52,616 nt of DNA from NCBI GenBank assembly GCA_017397105.1, contig JAFQKF010000034.1:1-52616 (forward strand), given 5' to 3'. The stretch is from Clostridia bacterium (GTDB lineage Bacteria; Bacillota; Clostridia; Oscillospirales; Acutalibacteraceae). Each line of letters begins with the position of its first letter. The first letter of the stretch is position 1. The notes under the pieces are model-generated. The model was not told where the DNA came from. It searched no databases and saw nothing but the letters and a program-made list of their open reading frames with translations. The position numbers were made by a program, and so were the translations under genes. Below, one piece after another: positions 17,300 to 26,195 of the stretch.

Positions 17300-18448
17300 A
17301 TGTATAACATTCTTACTTTAAATAAAATTTCAAAGTTCGGCCTCGATAAGCTCGATGCTGCAAAGTACACCTGCTCTGATGACTGCGCAGCCCCCGATGC
17401 TATCATGGTACGCTCCGCAAAGATGCACGATTTTGCTTTTGCTCCCGAAACCGTAGCGGTTGCAAGATGCGGTGCAGGCGTTAACAACATCCCCGTTGAT
17501 GCTTGCGCTAAGGCAGGTATCGCTGTTTTCAACACCCCCGGTGCCAACGCAAACGCAGTTAAGGAGCTTGTAATTGCTTCCCTCTTTATGGCTTCAAGAA
17601 AGATTGCCGATTCAATCGACTGGTGCAAGACTCTTTCGGGTAAGGGTGCTGAGGTTGGCGCTCTTGTAGAAAAAGGCAAAAGTGCATTCGCAGGCCCTGA
17701 AATTTACGGCAAAACTCTCGGCGTTGTAGGCCTCGGCGCTATCGGCGCTATGGTTGCAAACGCTGCAAAGGCTCTCGGTATGAGCATTGTAGGCTACGAT
17801 CCCTTCCTTTCTGTTAAGGGTGCTCTTGCTCTTGACCCTGCAGTAAAGGTTGTTTCTGACCTTGATGAGCTTTTTGCTGTTTCTGATTATATCTCCCTTC
17901 ACGTTCCGCTTAACGATTCCACAAGAGATACCGTAAGCGCTGATTCACTTGCCAAGATGAAGGACGGCGTAAGAATCCTCAACTTTGCAAGAGGCGAGCT
18001 CGTAAACGAGCAGGCAATCCTTGAGGCTCTTGAGAGCGGCAAGGCTGCAGCCTACGTTACCGACTTCCCCACCGACGCACAGATTGGTGCAAAGGGTGTT
18101 ACCGCAATTCCTCACCTCGGCGCATCCACTCCCGAAAGTGAAGATAACTGCGCTGTTATGGCAGCTGACGAGCTTGTTGATTACATCGAAAAGGGCGTAA
18201 TCACAAACTCCGTAAACCTTCCCAACGTTGCTCTTCCCGCATCCTTCAAAACCAGAGTATGCATCATCTATAACGCTCAGGACGGTATGGCAGCAAAGAT
18301 TTCCGCAGCATTTGAAGGCTCGGCAGTAACTTCTCTTGTAAGCGCAGAGAAGAAGGGCATCGGCTACACCGCAGTTGACGTTGACTGCGCTCCCGATACC
18401 GCAAAGCTTGAAGCTATTGACGGTGTAATCAGAGTAAGAGTTCTTTAA
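17300..18448 (+). CDS. serA: D-3-phosphoglycerate dehydrogenase
   Basis: SerA oxidises 3-phosphoglycerate to 3-phosphohydroxypyruvate with NAD+, the first step of serine synthesis. The 382-residue protein has the NAD-binding motif V-G-L-G-A-I-G (about residues 143-149), the arginine of F-A-R-G-E, and the histidine of H-L-G-A-S-T. The 70-residue C-terminal part (V-C-I-I-Y-N-A-Q onward) resembles a reduced ACT-like domain in place of the full regulatory domains of long SerA proteins. AAAGGGAG precedes the ATG. It forms a two-gene operon with serC. Confidence 0.94.
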   Translation: MYNILTLNKISKFGLDKLDAAKYTCSDDCAAPDAIMVRSAKMHDFAFAPETVAVARCGAGVNNIPVDACAKAGIAVFNTPGANANAVKELVIASLFMASRKIADSIDWCKTLSGKGAEVGALVEKGKSAFAGPEIYGKTLGVVGLGAIGAMVANAAKALGMSIVGYDPFLSVKGALALDPAVKVVSDLDELFAVSDYISLHVPLNDSTRDTVSADSLAKMKDGVRILNFARGELVNEQAILEALESGKAAAYVTDFPTDAQIGAKGVTAIPHLGASTPESEDNCAVMAADELVDYIEKGVITNSVNLPNVALPASFKTRVCIIYNAQDGMAAKISAAFEGSAVTSLVSAEKKGIGYTAVDVDCAPDTAKLEAIDGVIRVRVL

Positions 18449-18465
18449 TCTATAAACAAAAAACA

Positions 18466-18507
18466 AAAGATATCGGTTGCGTTTTTACAGCCGATATCTT
18501 TTTTTGT
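18466..18507. terminator. Bidirectional terminator between serA and dus
   Basis: AAAGATATCGG (18466-18476) pairs with CCGATATCTTT (18491-18501). T-rich tracts follow on both strands, so it ends serA and the converging dus gene. Confidence 0.88.
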
Positions 18508-18508
18508 T

Positions 18509-19474
18509 TTACTTGTTTGCTTCTATAACCTTTTCTGCGAGAGTTTTAAGCTCATCCATAGTGGTGAGGGTGCCTATTTCATTTCTGTATTTTGCCGCAC
18601 CTCTTATATCACGGATATACCAGGCGGCGTGCTTGCGCGCTTCTCTCATACCGATGTAGTCGCCCTTGTATTCGCAAAGCTTATCGATATGGCGCAGCAT
18701 TACGGACATACGCTCTTCAATCGGAGGCTCAGGAAGAATTTCACCCGTGGCAAAATACGTGTTAATCTGAGTGAAAACCCACGGTCTGCCGAGTGCGCCT
18801 CTGCCTACCATAACGAGATCACAGCCTGTTTCCTTGAACATTTCCTCTGCACTCAGCGCGTCGGTAACGTCGCCGTTGCCTATGACGGGCACGTTGACCG
18901 CCTGCTTCACTTCACGGATGATATCACGGTTTACGGGAGGGGCATACATCTGCTGCCTTGTGCGCCCGTGCACGGTAATTGCGGCTGCTCCTGCCTGCTC
19001 GCAGAGCTTTGCAAGCTCAACTGCGTTTATATGTTCATCGTCCCAGCCGGAGCGCATTTTTACAGTAAGTGGCAAGGTGATAGCCTTTACACACTCGTTT
19101 ACAATCTCGGCTGCAAGCTCCGGGGTCTTCATAAGCGCGGAACCGTTGCCATTATTAGAGATTTTGGGTGCGGGGCATCCCATATTTATGTCAATTATAT
19201 CGCAAGTAAAGGTGGATGCCTTTACGGCTGCAGCTGCCATAGTCTGCGGATTGTCGCCAAAAATCTGAATGGCGGCAGGCCGTTCTTTTTCAGAAATCTG
19301 CATGAGAGAATCGGATTTTTTATCATGCATGGTTGTGCCCTTGGAGCTTACCATTTCACCCACAACGTAAGCGGCGCCGTATTCCACGCAAAGCTCGCGG
19401 AAAGCCATGTCTGCCACACCTGCCATGGGGGCAAGCGCTGCAAGTCCGTTTATATTGACGTTACCGATTTTCAT
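18509..19474 (-). CDS. dus: tRNA-dihydrouridine synthase (DusB-like)
   Basis: This flavoenzyme reduces uridine to dihydrouridine in the D-loop of tRNA. The 321-residue protein has a TIM-barrel start (A-A-L-A-P-M-A-G-V-A-D), the catalytic cysteine C100 in N-M-G-C-P-A-P-K, the motif V-H-G-R-T-R-Q-Q-M-Y, and the phosphate-binding I-G-N-G-D-V and V-G-R-G-A. The layout and C100 position match DusB. AGGAGGCGG lies just before the ATG. It is a single gene, divergent from polA. Confidence 0.95.
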   Translation of the reverse strand: MKIGNVNINGLAALAPMAGVADMAFRELCVEYGAAYVVGEMVSSKGTTMHDKKSDSLMQISEKERPAAIQIFGDNPQTMAAAAVKASTFTCDIIDINMGCPAPKISNNGNGSALMKTPELAAEIVNECVKAITLPLTVKMRSGWDDEHINAVELAKLCEQAGAAAITVHGRTRQQMYAPPVNRDIIREVKQAVNVPVIGNGDVTDALSAEEMFKETGCDLVMVGRGALGRPWVFTQINTYFATGEILPEPPIEERMSVMLRHIDKLCEYKGDYIGMREARKHAAWYIRDIRGAAKYRNEIGTLTTMDELKTLAEKVIEANK

Positions 19475-19573
19475 TTTCCGCCTCCTGAGTTATTTAACTT
19501 TAAATATGCTAACATGACCGAAAAATAAATGCAATGAATTTTTTTAAAATTTAGTGAAATCTTTTAATATATA

Positions 19574-19582
19574 TGTTATAAT
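19574..19582 (+). promoter_or_regulatory. Extended -10 promoter of polA
   Basis: TGTTATAAT, a complete extended -10 element, lies 21 bases before the polA ATG; no strong -35 box is seen in the A/T-rich sequence upstream. Confidence 0.65.
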
Positions 19583-19603
19583 TTCTCTTTGAGGTGATTT
19601 TGA

Positions 19604-22177
19604 ATGAAGATGCTCATAATTGACGGCAACAGCATACTCAACAGAGCTTTTTACGGAATAAAGCTTTTAACCACCAAGGACGGCCGTTTTACCAATGCTA
19701 TATACGGATTTATGAATATACTCCTCAAGCTGAAAGAGGAGGTTACCCCTGATGCGGTTGCCATAGCGTTTGACGTTAAGGCTCCCACTTTCAGGCATGA
19801 GATGTATTCGGGCTACAAGGCAAACCGCAAAGGTATGCCGCCTGAGCTTGCTCAGCAGCTGCCCGTGCTTAAAAAATTACTTACGGCGCTCGGTTATCAC
19901 CTCATTGAGCAGGCAGGCTGGGAGGCTGATGACCTGCTGGGCACTCTTGCAGGCGCGTGCGGCGCAGATGATTTCTGTTTTGTTGCAACGGGGGACAGAG
20001 ACTCCCTTCAGCTTGTAAGAAGCTCCGTAAACGTTTTGCTTGCCTCTACCAAAATGGGCAGGGCGCAGAGTGTGCGTTACGACGTGGAGAAAATCAAGGA
20101 AGAATACCTTGTTGAGCCCCAAAAGCTCATTGATATAAAAGCCCTTATGGGTGACACTTCGGACTGTATCCCCGGTGTTGCCGGAGTGGGTCAGAAAACA
20201 GCATCCGATTTAATCAGCCGTTTCGGCACCATTGAAGAGATTTACGAAAATCTTGAAAATCTTGAAATCAAGCAGGGTGTAAAGGATAAGCTTGCCGCAG
20301 ATAAGGAAATGGCTTTCCTGAGCAAAACTCTCGGCACTATCCGCACGGATGCTCCCATTGAAACGGATTATGAAAGCTACGTGCCGAAGAATGCCGACGT
20401 GTACGAGGTTACGAGAATTCTCTCAGACCTTGAAATGTTCAAAATGATAGAAAGGCTTTCACTCGAGCCTGTTACAAGACCTGAGGCGAAGGCTGAAGAA
20501 GTCAAAAGGCAGAGTAAGCTTTTTGATATTGACGATACACAGCTTTTGCTCAACACAATGCGCAAGGCGGGCAAGGCATACTTTATTCTTGAAGATAACA
20601 GCTTTTACTTTGCGCTTGAAAACGGTGTAGGCAGGGTTGCGCCGCTCAACTTCGGCTATGAGTCATTCTGCGACGATTTCCTTTTCGACAAGGAAATTGC
20701 GAAATATACTTACAATTCAAAAGCGGTTTATGCGCTCGGATTTGAAAACGGCTACGAGGTAAACGGAATCTGCGGCGATGCGATGCTCAGCGCATATCTG
20801 CTCAATCCCTCCTCGGGCGATTATTCCGCCCACCGCATTATTCAGGAATACACTCAGGTGCAGAAGGGTGAGGATGAGAGCGAGGATGCGGCATTTACGG
20901 CATCCTGCCTGCCTCTGCTTTTTGAACAGCTTGAAAAGCTGGTGGATGAAAACTCTCAAAGGCGTCTGCTTGAGGAGATTGAGCTTCCTCTCGCAAAGGT
21001 GCTCGCTTCAATGGAGCATATCGGCTTTGAAGTGGACAGAGGCGGAATATCTCAGTTCGGAATAATGCTTGAAAAGAGGATTGCAGAGCTTACCGCAAGT
21101 ATTTACGAACAGGTAGGCGGTGAATTCAATATCAATTCTCCCAAGCAGTTGGGTGAGGCACTGTTTGAAAAAATGGGTCTGCCCGCAAAGAAAAAGACGA
21201 AGAGCGGATATTCCACGGATGCAAAGGTGCTTGAGGCACTTGCCGATGAACATCCCGCGGTAGCTCAGATTCTCGAATACAGAAGCTATTCAAAGCTTAA
21301 ATCAACCTACTGCGACGGTCTGCTTAAAGCAATCGGAGATGACGGCAGAATCCGTTCAACCCTCAATCAGGTTGAAACGAGAACCGGCAGAATTTCCTCT
21401 GCAGAGCCAAATTTGCAGAATATTCCCGTGCGCTCCGAGCTTGGCAGGCAGATGAGAAAATTCTTCAGGGCGGGCGAGGGCAACGTGCTCGTTGATGCCG
21501 ACTATTCGCAGATTGAGCTGCGTGTGCTCGCTCACATTGCCAATGATGAAACAATGCTTGAAGCGTTCAACAACAATGAAGATATACACACGATAACGGC
21601 ATCTCAGGTATTCAATATGCCTGTTGAGATGGTGACTCCTCTTATGAGAAGCAGAGCAAAGGCGGTTAATTTCGGTATAGTTTACGGAATCGGAGCCTTT
21701 TCGCTCGGCAAGGATATCGGCGTAACGAGGGCCGAGGCTGACAGTTACATCAAAGGCTACCTTGCCCATTACCACGGTGTGGCGGATTATATGAGCAGCA
21801 TTGTGGATAAAGCCAAGGAGCAGGGATACGTTGAAACCGTTTTTGCAAGAAGAAGATATCTGCCCGAGCTTTCCTCATCCAACGGAATGCTCAGAGCCTT
21901 CGGTGAAAGAGTGGCGCTCAATATGCCCATTCAGGGTACGGCGGCGGATATAATCAAAATTGCAATGGTAAGGGTTTACGAAAGCCTTAAGAATCAGGGT
22001 ATGAAGGCAAGGCTTATTATGCAGGTGCACGATGAGCTGATTGTTGAAGCGCCCGAGGATGAAGCTGCTCTTGCTTGCGAGATAGTTAAAAGAGAAATGG
22101 AAAGTGCAGTAAAAATGCGCGTTTCGCTTCTTGCCGACGTAGGTACGGGCAAAACGTGGTATGATGCAAAGGGATAA
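19604..22177 (+). CDS. polA: DNA polymerase I
   Basis: An 857-residue repair and primer-replacement polymerase. Residues 1-290 are the 5' nuclease (I-D-G-N-S-I-L-N-R-A-F-Y-G, with acidic D-D-L-L-G and D-R-D-S-L motifs). Residues ~300-460 occupy the 3'-5' exonuclease position but lack the catalytic D-x-E motif (F-I-L-E-D-N-S-F stands there), so proofreading is probably absent, as in Bacillus and Thermus enzymes. Residues ~460-857 are the polymerase: motif A D-A-D-Y-S-Q-I-E-L-R (about 631), motif B R-S-R-A-K-A-V-N-F-G, motif C Q-V-H-D-E-L (about 807). GAGGTGA precedes the ATG. It leads a cluster of four genes ending in tsaD. Confidence 0.97.
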   Translation: MKMLIIDGNSILNRAFYGIKLLTTKDGRFTNAIYGFMNILLKLKEEVTPDAVAIAFDVKAPTFRHEMYSGYKANRKGMPPELAQQLPVLKKLLTALGYHLIEQAGWEADDLLGTLAGACGADDFCFVATGDRDSLQLVRSSVNVLLASTKMGRAQSVRYDVEKIKEEYLVEPQKLIDIKALMGDTSDCIPGVAGVGQKTASDLISRFGTIEEIYENLENLEIKQGVKDKLAADKEMAFLSKTLGTIRTDAPIETDYESYVPKNADVYEVTRILSDLEMFKMIERLSLEPVTRPEAKAEEVKRQSKLFDIDDTQLLLNTMRKAGKAYFILEDNSFYFALENGVGRVAPLNFGYESFCDDFLFDKEIAKYTYNSKAVYALGFENGYEVNGICGDAMLSAYLLNPSSGDYSAHRIIQEYTQVQKGEDESEDAAFTASCLPLLFEQLEKLVDENSQRRLLEEIELPLAKVLASMEHIGFEVDRGGISQFGIMLEKRIAELTASIYEQVGGEFNINSPKQLGEALFEKMGLPAKKKTKSGYSTDAKVLEALADEHPAVAQILEYRSYSKLKSTYCDGLLKAIGDDGRIRSTLNQVETRTGRISSAEPNLQNIPVRSELGRQMRKFFRAGEGNVLVDADYSQIELRVLAHIANDETMLEAFNNNEDIHTITASQVFNMPVEMVTPLMRSRAKAVNFGIVYGIGAFSLGKDIGVTRAEADSYIKGYLAHYHGVADYMSSIVDKAKEQGYVETVFARRRYLPELSSSNGMLRAFGERVALNMPIQGTAADIIKIAMVRVYESLKNQGMKARLIMQVHDELIVEAPEDEAALACEIVKREMESAVKMRVSLLADVGTGKTWYDAKG

Positions 22178-22181
22178 GGAT

Positions 22182-22619
22182 ATGAAAATACTGTTTGTAT
22201 GCACGGGCAACACCTGCCGCAGTCCCATGGCAGAGGGCATTTTCAGAAAGATGCTCAGCGATAAGGGGACAGACGGCGTGGAATGCTCAAGCGCAGGTCT
22301 TTTTGCCTGCACGGGCTCGCCTGCAAGCGAGAATGCGGTCAGTGCGGCTGCGTGCTTCGGGGCGGATATTTCTTCCCACAGAGCAAGAAGAATTACCGCA
22401 TACCTGCTGGAAGAAACTGATTTGTTCGTCTGCATGACGAGGGAGCACGCGTATTCTCTTACTCTTTACGTGGATGAAAGTAAAATCTGCGTGCTCGGCA
22501 ACGGGATATCGGACCCGTTTTCGGGCGATACCGAGCGGTATATGAAATGCGCTAATGAAATAAAAACGGCGCTTGAAGCGCAGTTTGATGAAATTATCGG
22601 TGGCAAAAATGAAAATTGA
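22182..22619 (+). CDS. Low-molecular-weight phosphatase, YwlE-like (probable protein-arginine phosphatase)
   Basis: A 145-residue cysteine phosphatase with loop C7-T-G-N-T-C-R13-S and general-acid aspartate D111 in D-P-F. Tyrosine phosphatases of this family usually have Ile at the fifth loop position; here it is Thr11, the residue that gives B. subtilis YwlE its preference for phosphoarginine, with the same numbering. The function is therefore inferred to be removal of phosphate from arginine, the reverse of the McsB kinase. The chosen ATG at 22182 follows AAGGAT and matches the family start M-K-I-L-F-V-C; it is a few bases after polA, so the two are co-transcribed. Confidence 0.85.
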   Translation: MKILFVCTGNTCRSPMAEGIFRKMLSDKGTDGVECSSAGLFACTGSPASENAVSAAACFGADISSHRARRITAYLLEETDLFVCMTREHAYSLTLYVDESKICVLGNGISDPFSGDTERYMKCANEIKTALEAQFDEIIGGKNEN

Positions 22620-23055
22620 AATACTCAATATGAGCGAAAGCCATACAGACGGCGTGGAAAAGCTTGAAAAGGAATGTTTTTCAAGGCCGTGGAGCAGGCA
22701 AGGCATAGAAGAAGAGCTTTCAAACGAAAACGCACATTTCCTTGTAGCGTGCGTTGACGGCGAGACGGTGGGATATATAGGAATTCTTGAATTCTTTGAA
22801 AGCTGTGAAATTACCAACGTCGCCGTTACCTCGGCAATGCGCCGCAGAGGCGTTGCCAAAGCTCTTATAGAAGCGGCTGAAAGGGGCGCAAAAGAGCGCG
22901 GCAGAGAGTTTATCACTCTTGAGGTGCGTCCGTCAAATACGGGAGCGCTCAGTCTTTATGAAAAACTCGGCTTCACTCAGCAGGGCAGGCGTAAGAATTT
23001 TTACAGCGACCCCGTTGAAGATGCGCTGATTATGACCAAATATTTTGAGGAATGA
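22609..23055 (+). CDS. rimI: Ribosomal protein S18 alanine N-acetyltransferase (RimI-like)
   Basis: A 148-residue GNAT-family acetyltransferase. The acetyl-CoA site is seen in M-R-R-R-G-V-A-K-A-L (Q/R-x-x-G-x-A type), and the C-terminal L-E-V-R-P-S-N-T-G-A-L-S-L-Y-E-K-L-G-F is the RimI hallmark (E-V-R-x-S-N-x-x-A). Position directly before tsaD is the usual place of rimI in Firmicutes. The start overlaps the end of the phosphatase gene by 11 bases, with GGTGG as ribosome binding site. Another N-acetyltransferase substrate remains possible. Confidence 0.9.
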   Translation: MKIEILNMSESHTDGVEKLEKECFSRPWSRQGIEEELSNENAHFLVACVDGETVGYIGILEFFESCEITNVAVTSAMRRRGVAKALIEAAERGAKERGREFITLEVRPSNTGALSLYEKLGFTQQGRRKNFYSDPVEDALIMTKYFEE

Positions 23056-23061
23056 TAATTT

Positions 23062-24069
23062 ATGAGAATACTTGCAATTGAATCTTCCTGCGATGAAACC
23101 GCAGCAGCCGTTGTTGAGGACGGCCGTAAGGTTTTATCAAGCGTTATAGCAACTCAGATAAAAGAGCATATAATATACGGCGGAGTTGTGCCGGAGATTG
23201 CTTCAAGAATGCACACTCAGGCAATAAGCGGCGTTGTTGACCGTGCGGTAAGCGAGGCGGGGCTCGGCTATTCCGACCTTGATGCCATTGCCGTAACCTA
23301 TGCGCCCGGTCTTATCGGCGCGCTTCTGGTAGGAGTCAATTTTGCTAAGGGACTTTCGATGTCAACGGGTCTTCCGCTTATCCCCGTGCATCATCTGCGC
23401 TCCCACATAGCCTCCAACTATATCACTCACCCCGACCTTGAGCCTCCGTTTTTGTGCCTTGTGGTTTCGGGCGGTCACAGCCATATAGTGGAAGTCAGAA
23501 GCTATACGGATTTTTCCGTAATCGGCAGAACAAGGGATGATGCCGCAGGCGAATGTATGGATAAAGCGGCAAGGGCGATGGGTCTGCCTTACCCCGGCGG
23601 AGTCAACCTTGATAAGATTTCCGTTTCCGGCAATCCCGAGGCCTACGTGCTGCCCAGACCCAGAGTGGATTCGAGCGAGTATGATTTCAGCTTTTCGGGT
23701 CTCAAAACGGCGGTTATAAATCTTATACATAAGGCATCACAGAAGGGTGAGGAAATCAACGTGCCCGACCTCGGCGCATCCTATATTTCGGCGGTTGTAA
23801 GATGCCTTTGCGATAATACTTTCAAGGCGGCTGAAACCTTCGGATATAAAAAGATTGTGCTTGCAGGCGGCGTAAGCGCAAATTCGGTTTTAAGGCGCAG
23901 GATGCAGGAAATGTGCGCCGAGCGCTCAATGCAACTGTATATGCCGGAGCTTTCTTTGTGCGGTGACAATGCCGCAATGGTTGGCGCACAGGCTTATTAT
24001 GAATTTTTGAACGGAAATATTGCAGGATTAAACCTCAACGCTTGCGCAACAATGCCGATTGAAGATTGA
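23062..24069 (+). CDS. tsaD: tRNA threonylcarbamoyladenosine transferase TsaD
   Basis: TsaD moves the threonylcarbamoyl group from its adenylate onto A37 of tRNAs that read ANN codons. The 335-residue ASKHA-fold protein starts M-R-I-L-A-I-E-S-S-C-D-E-T, and the metal-binding pair H111-L-R-S-H115 has the same spacing and numbering as in E. coli. The G-G-H-S and late G-D-N-A-A-M motifs are present. The partners TsaB and TsaE, often next to it, are not in this window; the enzyme that makes its substrate is encoded by the fusion gene at 34492. It follows rimI by 6 bases. Confidence 0.96.
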   Translation: MRILAIESSCDETAAAVVEDGRKVLSSVIATQIKEHIIYGGVVPEIASRMHTQAISGVVDRAVSEAGLGYSDLDAIAVTYAPGLIGALLVGVNFAKGLSMSTGLPLIPVHHLRSHIASNYITHPDLEPPFLCLVVSGGHSHIVEVRSYTDFSVIGRTRDDAAGECMDKAARAMGLPYPGGVNLDKISVSGNPEAYVLPRPRVDSSEYDFSFSGLKTAVINLIHKASQKGEEINVPDLGASYISAVVRCLCDNTFKAAETFGYKKIVLAGGVSANSVLRRRMQEMCAERSMQLYMPELSLCGDNAAMVGAQAYYEFLNGNIAGLNLNACATMPIED

Positions 24070-24130
24070 AAATGTGCAAATTATGCATAATTTTGCTTTT
24101 GGACTTGCAAAATATATAAATAAATACACA

Positions 24131-24158
24131 TTGACATTTTATTAAAAAAATGTATAAT
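24131..24158 (+). promoter_or_regulatory. Promoter of the PEP carboxykinase gene
   Basis: TTGACA (24131-24136), 16 bases, TATAAT (24153-24158). The region between tsaD and this promoter holds only a weak A/T-rich dyad (AAATTAT-gc-ATAATTT, 24078-24093) before TTTT, a possible poor terminator. Confidence 0.8.
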
Positions 24159-24223
24159 ACTAAATACATACTTTGATTTGGTTTTAATTTAGTCACTTTT
24201 CATATAAAGAGAGGAGTAAAACA

Positions 24224-26014
24224 ATGGAAAAAATGACTGAGAACAAAAGTGTTATCTCCTGGATTGAAGACAAAATCGCCCTCGTCAAGCCCGAAAAGAT
24301 AGTATGGATTGACGGCAGCGAGGAGCAGATTGAAGCTCTTCGTGCAGAGGCTTGCAGCACCGGCGAAATGGTAAAGCTCAATCAGGAAAAGCTCCCCGGC
24401 TGCTACCTTCACCGCACAGCTGTAAATGACGTTGCAAGAGTTGAAGGCAGAACCTTTATCTGCACAAAGACCAAGGCTCAGGCGGGCCCCACCAACAACT
24501 GGATGGATCCCGATGAAGCTTATAAAATGCTCTATGATATAGCTGCTGACAGCTACAAGGGCAGAACTATGTATATCATCCCTTATTCAATGGGTCCCGT
24601 TGGCTCAAAGTTCTCCAAAATCGGCATTGAGCTTACAGACTCAATCTACGTTGTTCTCAACATGGTTATCATGACCAGAGTTGGTCTCAACGTTCTTGAA
24701 GCTCTCGGCGACAGTGAGGACTGGGTAAGAGGTCTCCACTGCAGATGCGAAATCGATGAGGAAAAGAGATATATCTGCCAGTTCCCTCAGGACAATACCA
24801 TCATTTCCGTTAACTCCGGTTACGGCGGAAACGTTCTTCTCGGCAAGAAGTGCTTTGCTCTTCGTATAGCTTCCTATCAGGGCCGCCACGAGGATTGGCA
24901 GGCTGAGCATATGCTTATTCTCGGCCTCCAGAAGCCCGACGGTGACGTAAGATACATCTGTGCTGCATTCCCCTCAGCCTGCGGTAAAACAAACCTTGCC
25001 ATGCTTATTCCTCCCGAGGGATATTACAGCAAGGGCTACCGCGTATGGTGCGTAGGTGACGATATTTCCTGGATAAGAAAGGGCGCAGACGGCAGACTTT
25101 ATGCTATCAACCCCGAAAACGGCTTCTTCGGCGTTGCTCCCGGCACCAACGAAAAGTCAAACCCCAACGCTCTTGCTTCCACAAAGAGCGGCACTATCTT
25201 CACAAACGTTGCTCATAACCTTGATGATAATACAGTCTGGTGGGAAGGTCTTGATAAGAATCCTCCCGCAAATGCAATCGAATGGAAGGGCAATCCCTGG
25301 AACGGCAAGGAAAGCGACGAAAAGGGCGCTCATCCCAACAGCCGCTTCACTGCTCCCGCAAAGAACTGCCCCTGCATCAGCTCCGAGTTTGAGAATCCTG
25401 ACGGTGTTCCGATTTCAGCATTCGTATTCGGCGGCAGAAGAGCAAAGCTCGCTCCCCTCGTTTATCAGTCAAGAAGCTGGAACCACGGTGTATTCGTAGG
25501 CTCAATCATGGCTTCCGAAACCACAGCTGCAGCTTCCGGCGCAGTAGGAGTTGTTCGCCGTGACCCCATGGCAATGCTTCCCTTCTGCGGCTATGATATG
25601 GCTGATTACTGGCAGCACTGGATTAACATCGGCGCTGAGCTTGACCCTGAAAAGGCTCCCAAGATTTTCAACGTTAACTGGTTCCGCAAGGATGACGAAG
25701 GCAACTTCCTGTGGCCCGGTTTCGGCGATAACCTCAGAGTTCTTGACTGGATTATCGACCGCTGCGAAGGCAAGGTAGATGCAGTTGAAACTCCCATCGG
25801 CTTTGTTCCCAAGGCTGAGGATATCTGCCTTGACGGTATTGAGGATGAAGTAAGTGATGCACAGCTTGCTGAAATTCTCAGCGTTGATAAGGCTCTCTGG
25901 CAGGATGAGGTTGCAGGAATTGATGAATTCTACAAGAAGTTCACAGATTTCGGTTCAACCGTTCCCGCTGAGCTTGTAGCTGAGCTTGAAACCCTCAAGT
26001 CCAACATTCAGTAA
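24224..26014 (+). CDS. pckG: Phosphoenolpyruvate carboxykinase (GTP)
   Basis: This enzyme interconverts oxaloacetate and phosphoenolpyruvate using GTP/GDP. The 596-residue protein is of the GTP class: F-P-S-A-C-G-K-T-N (about residues 249-257) holds the P-loop with the reactive cysteine, followed by the PEPCK-specific G-D-D-I-S-W and the class signature P-E-N-G-F-F-G-V-A-P-G-T. The ATP-class enzyme is shorter (about 530) and lacks these. In fermenting gut Clostridia it may run in the direction of oxaloacetate formation, which is inference. AGAGGAG precedes the ATG; a strong terminator follows. Confidence 0.96.
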   Translation: MEKMTENKSVISWIEDKIALVKPEKIVWIDGSEEQIEALRAEACSTGEMVKLNQEKLPGCYLHRTAVNDVARVEGRTFICTKTKAQAGPTNNWMDPDEAYKMLYDIAADSYKGRTMYIIPYSMGPVGSKFSKIGIELTDSIYVVLNMVIMTRVGLNVLEALGDSEDWVRGLHCRCEIDEEKRYICQFPQDNTIISVNSGYGGNVLLGKKCFALRIASYQGRHEDWQAEHMLILGLQKPDGDVRYICAAFPSACGKTNLAMLIPPEGYYSKGYRVWCVGDDISWIRKGADGRLYAINPENGFFGVAPGTNEKSNPNALASTKSGTIFTNVAHNLDDNTVWWEGLDKNPPANAIEWKGNPWNGKESDEKGAHPNSRFTAPAKNCPCISSEFENPDGVPISAFVFGGRRAKLAPLVYQSRSWNHGVFVGSIMASETTAAASGAVGVVRRDPMAMLPFCGYDMADYWQHWINIGAELDPEKAPKIFNVNWFRKDDEGNFLWPGFGDNLRVLDWIIDRCEGKVDAVETPIGFVPKAEDICLDGIEDEVSDAQLAEILSVDKALWQDEVAGIDEFYKKFTDFGSTVPAELVAELETLKSNIQ

Positions 26015-26029
26015 TATATTCTAATTTTG

Positions 26030-26065
26030 TCAGGCACGGCTTTTGCCGTGCCTGATGTATTTTTG
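26030..26065 (+). terminator. Terminator after the PEP carboxykinase gene
   Basis: TCAGGCACGGC (26030-26040) pairs perfectly with GCCGTGCCTGA (26045-26055) around a TTTT loop, followed by TATTTTTG. Confidence 0.9.
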
Positions 26066-26195
26066 TATATAATTTCTTATCAAAACAAAGGATTGTTTGT
26101 TTTATATTGACATATTTTAAAAATTATGGTACTGTTTTTTTACAAATGCCGTGCACCGATAATGTGCTGCGGTAAAATTTTTGGAGGGATTTTTT

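Noticed and set aside
18629-19528. A 299-residue plus-strand frame opposite dus
   Set aside because: It is a mirror of the dus reading frame, rich in Cys and His, and lacks a promoter or ribosome binding site.
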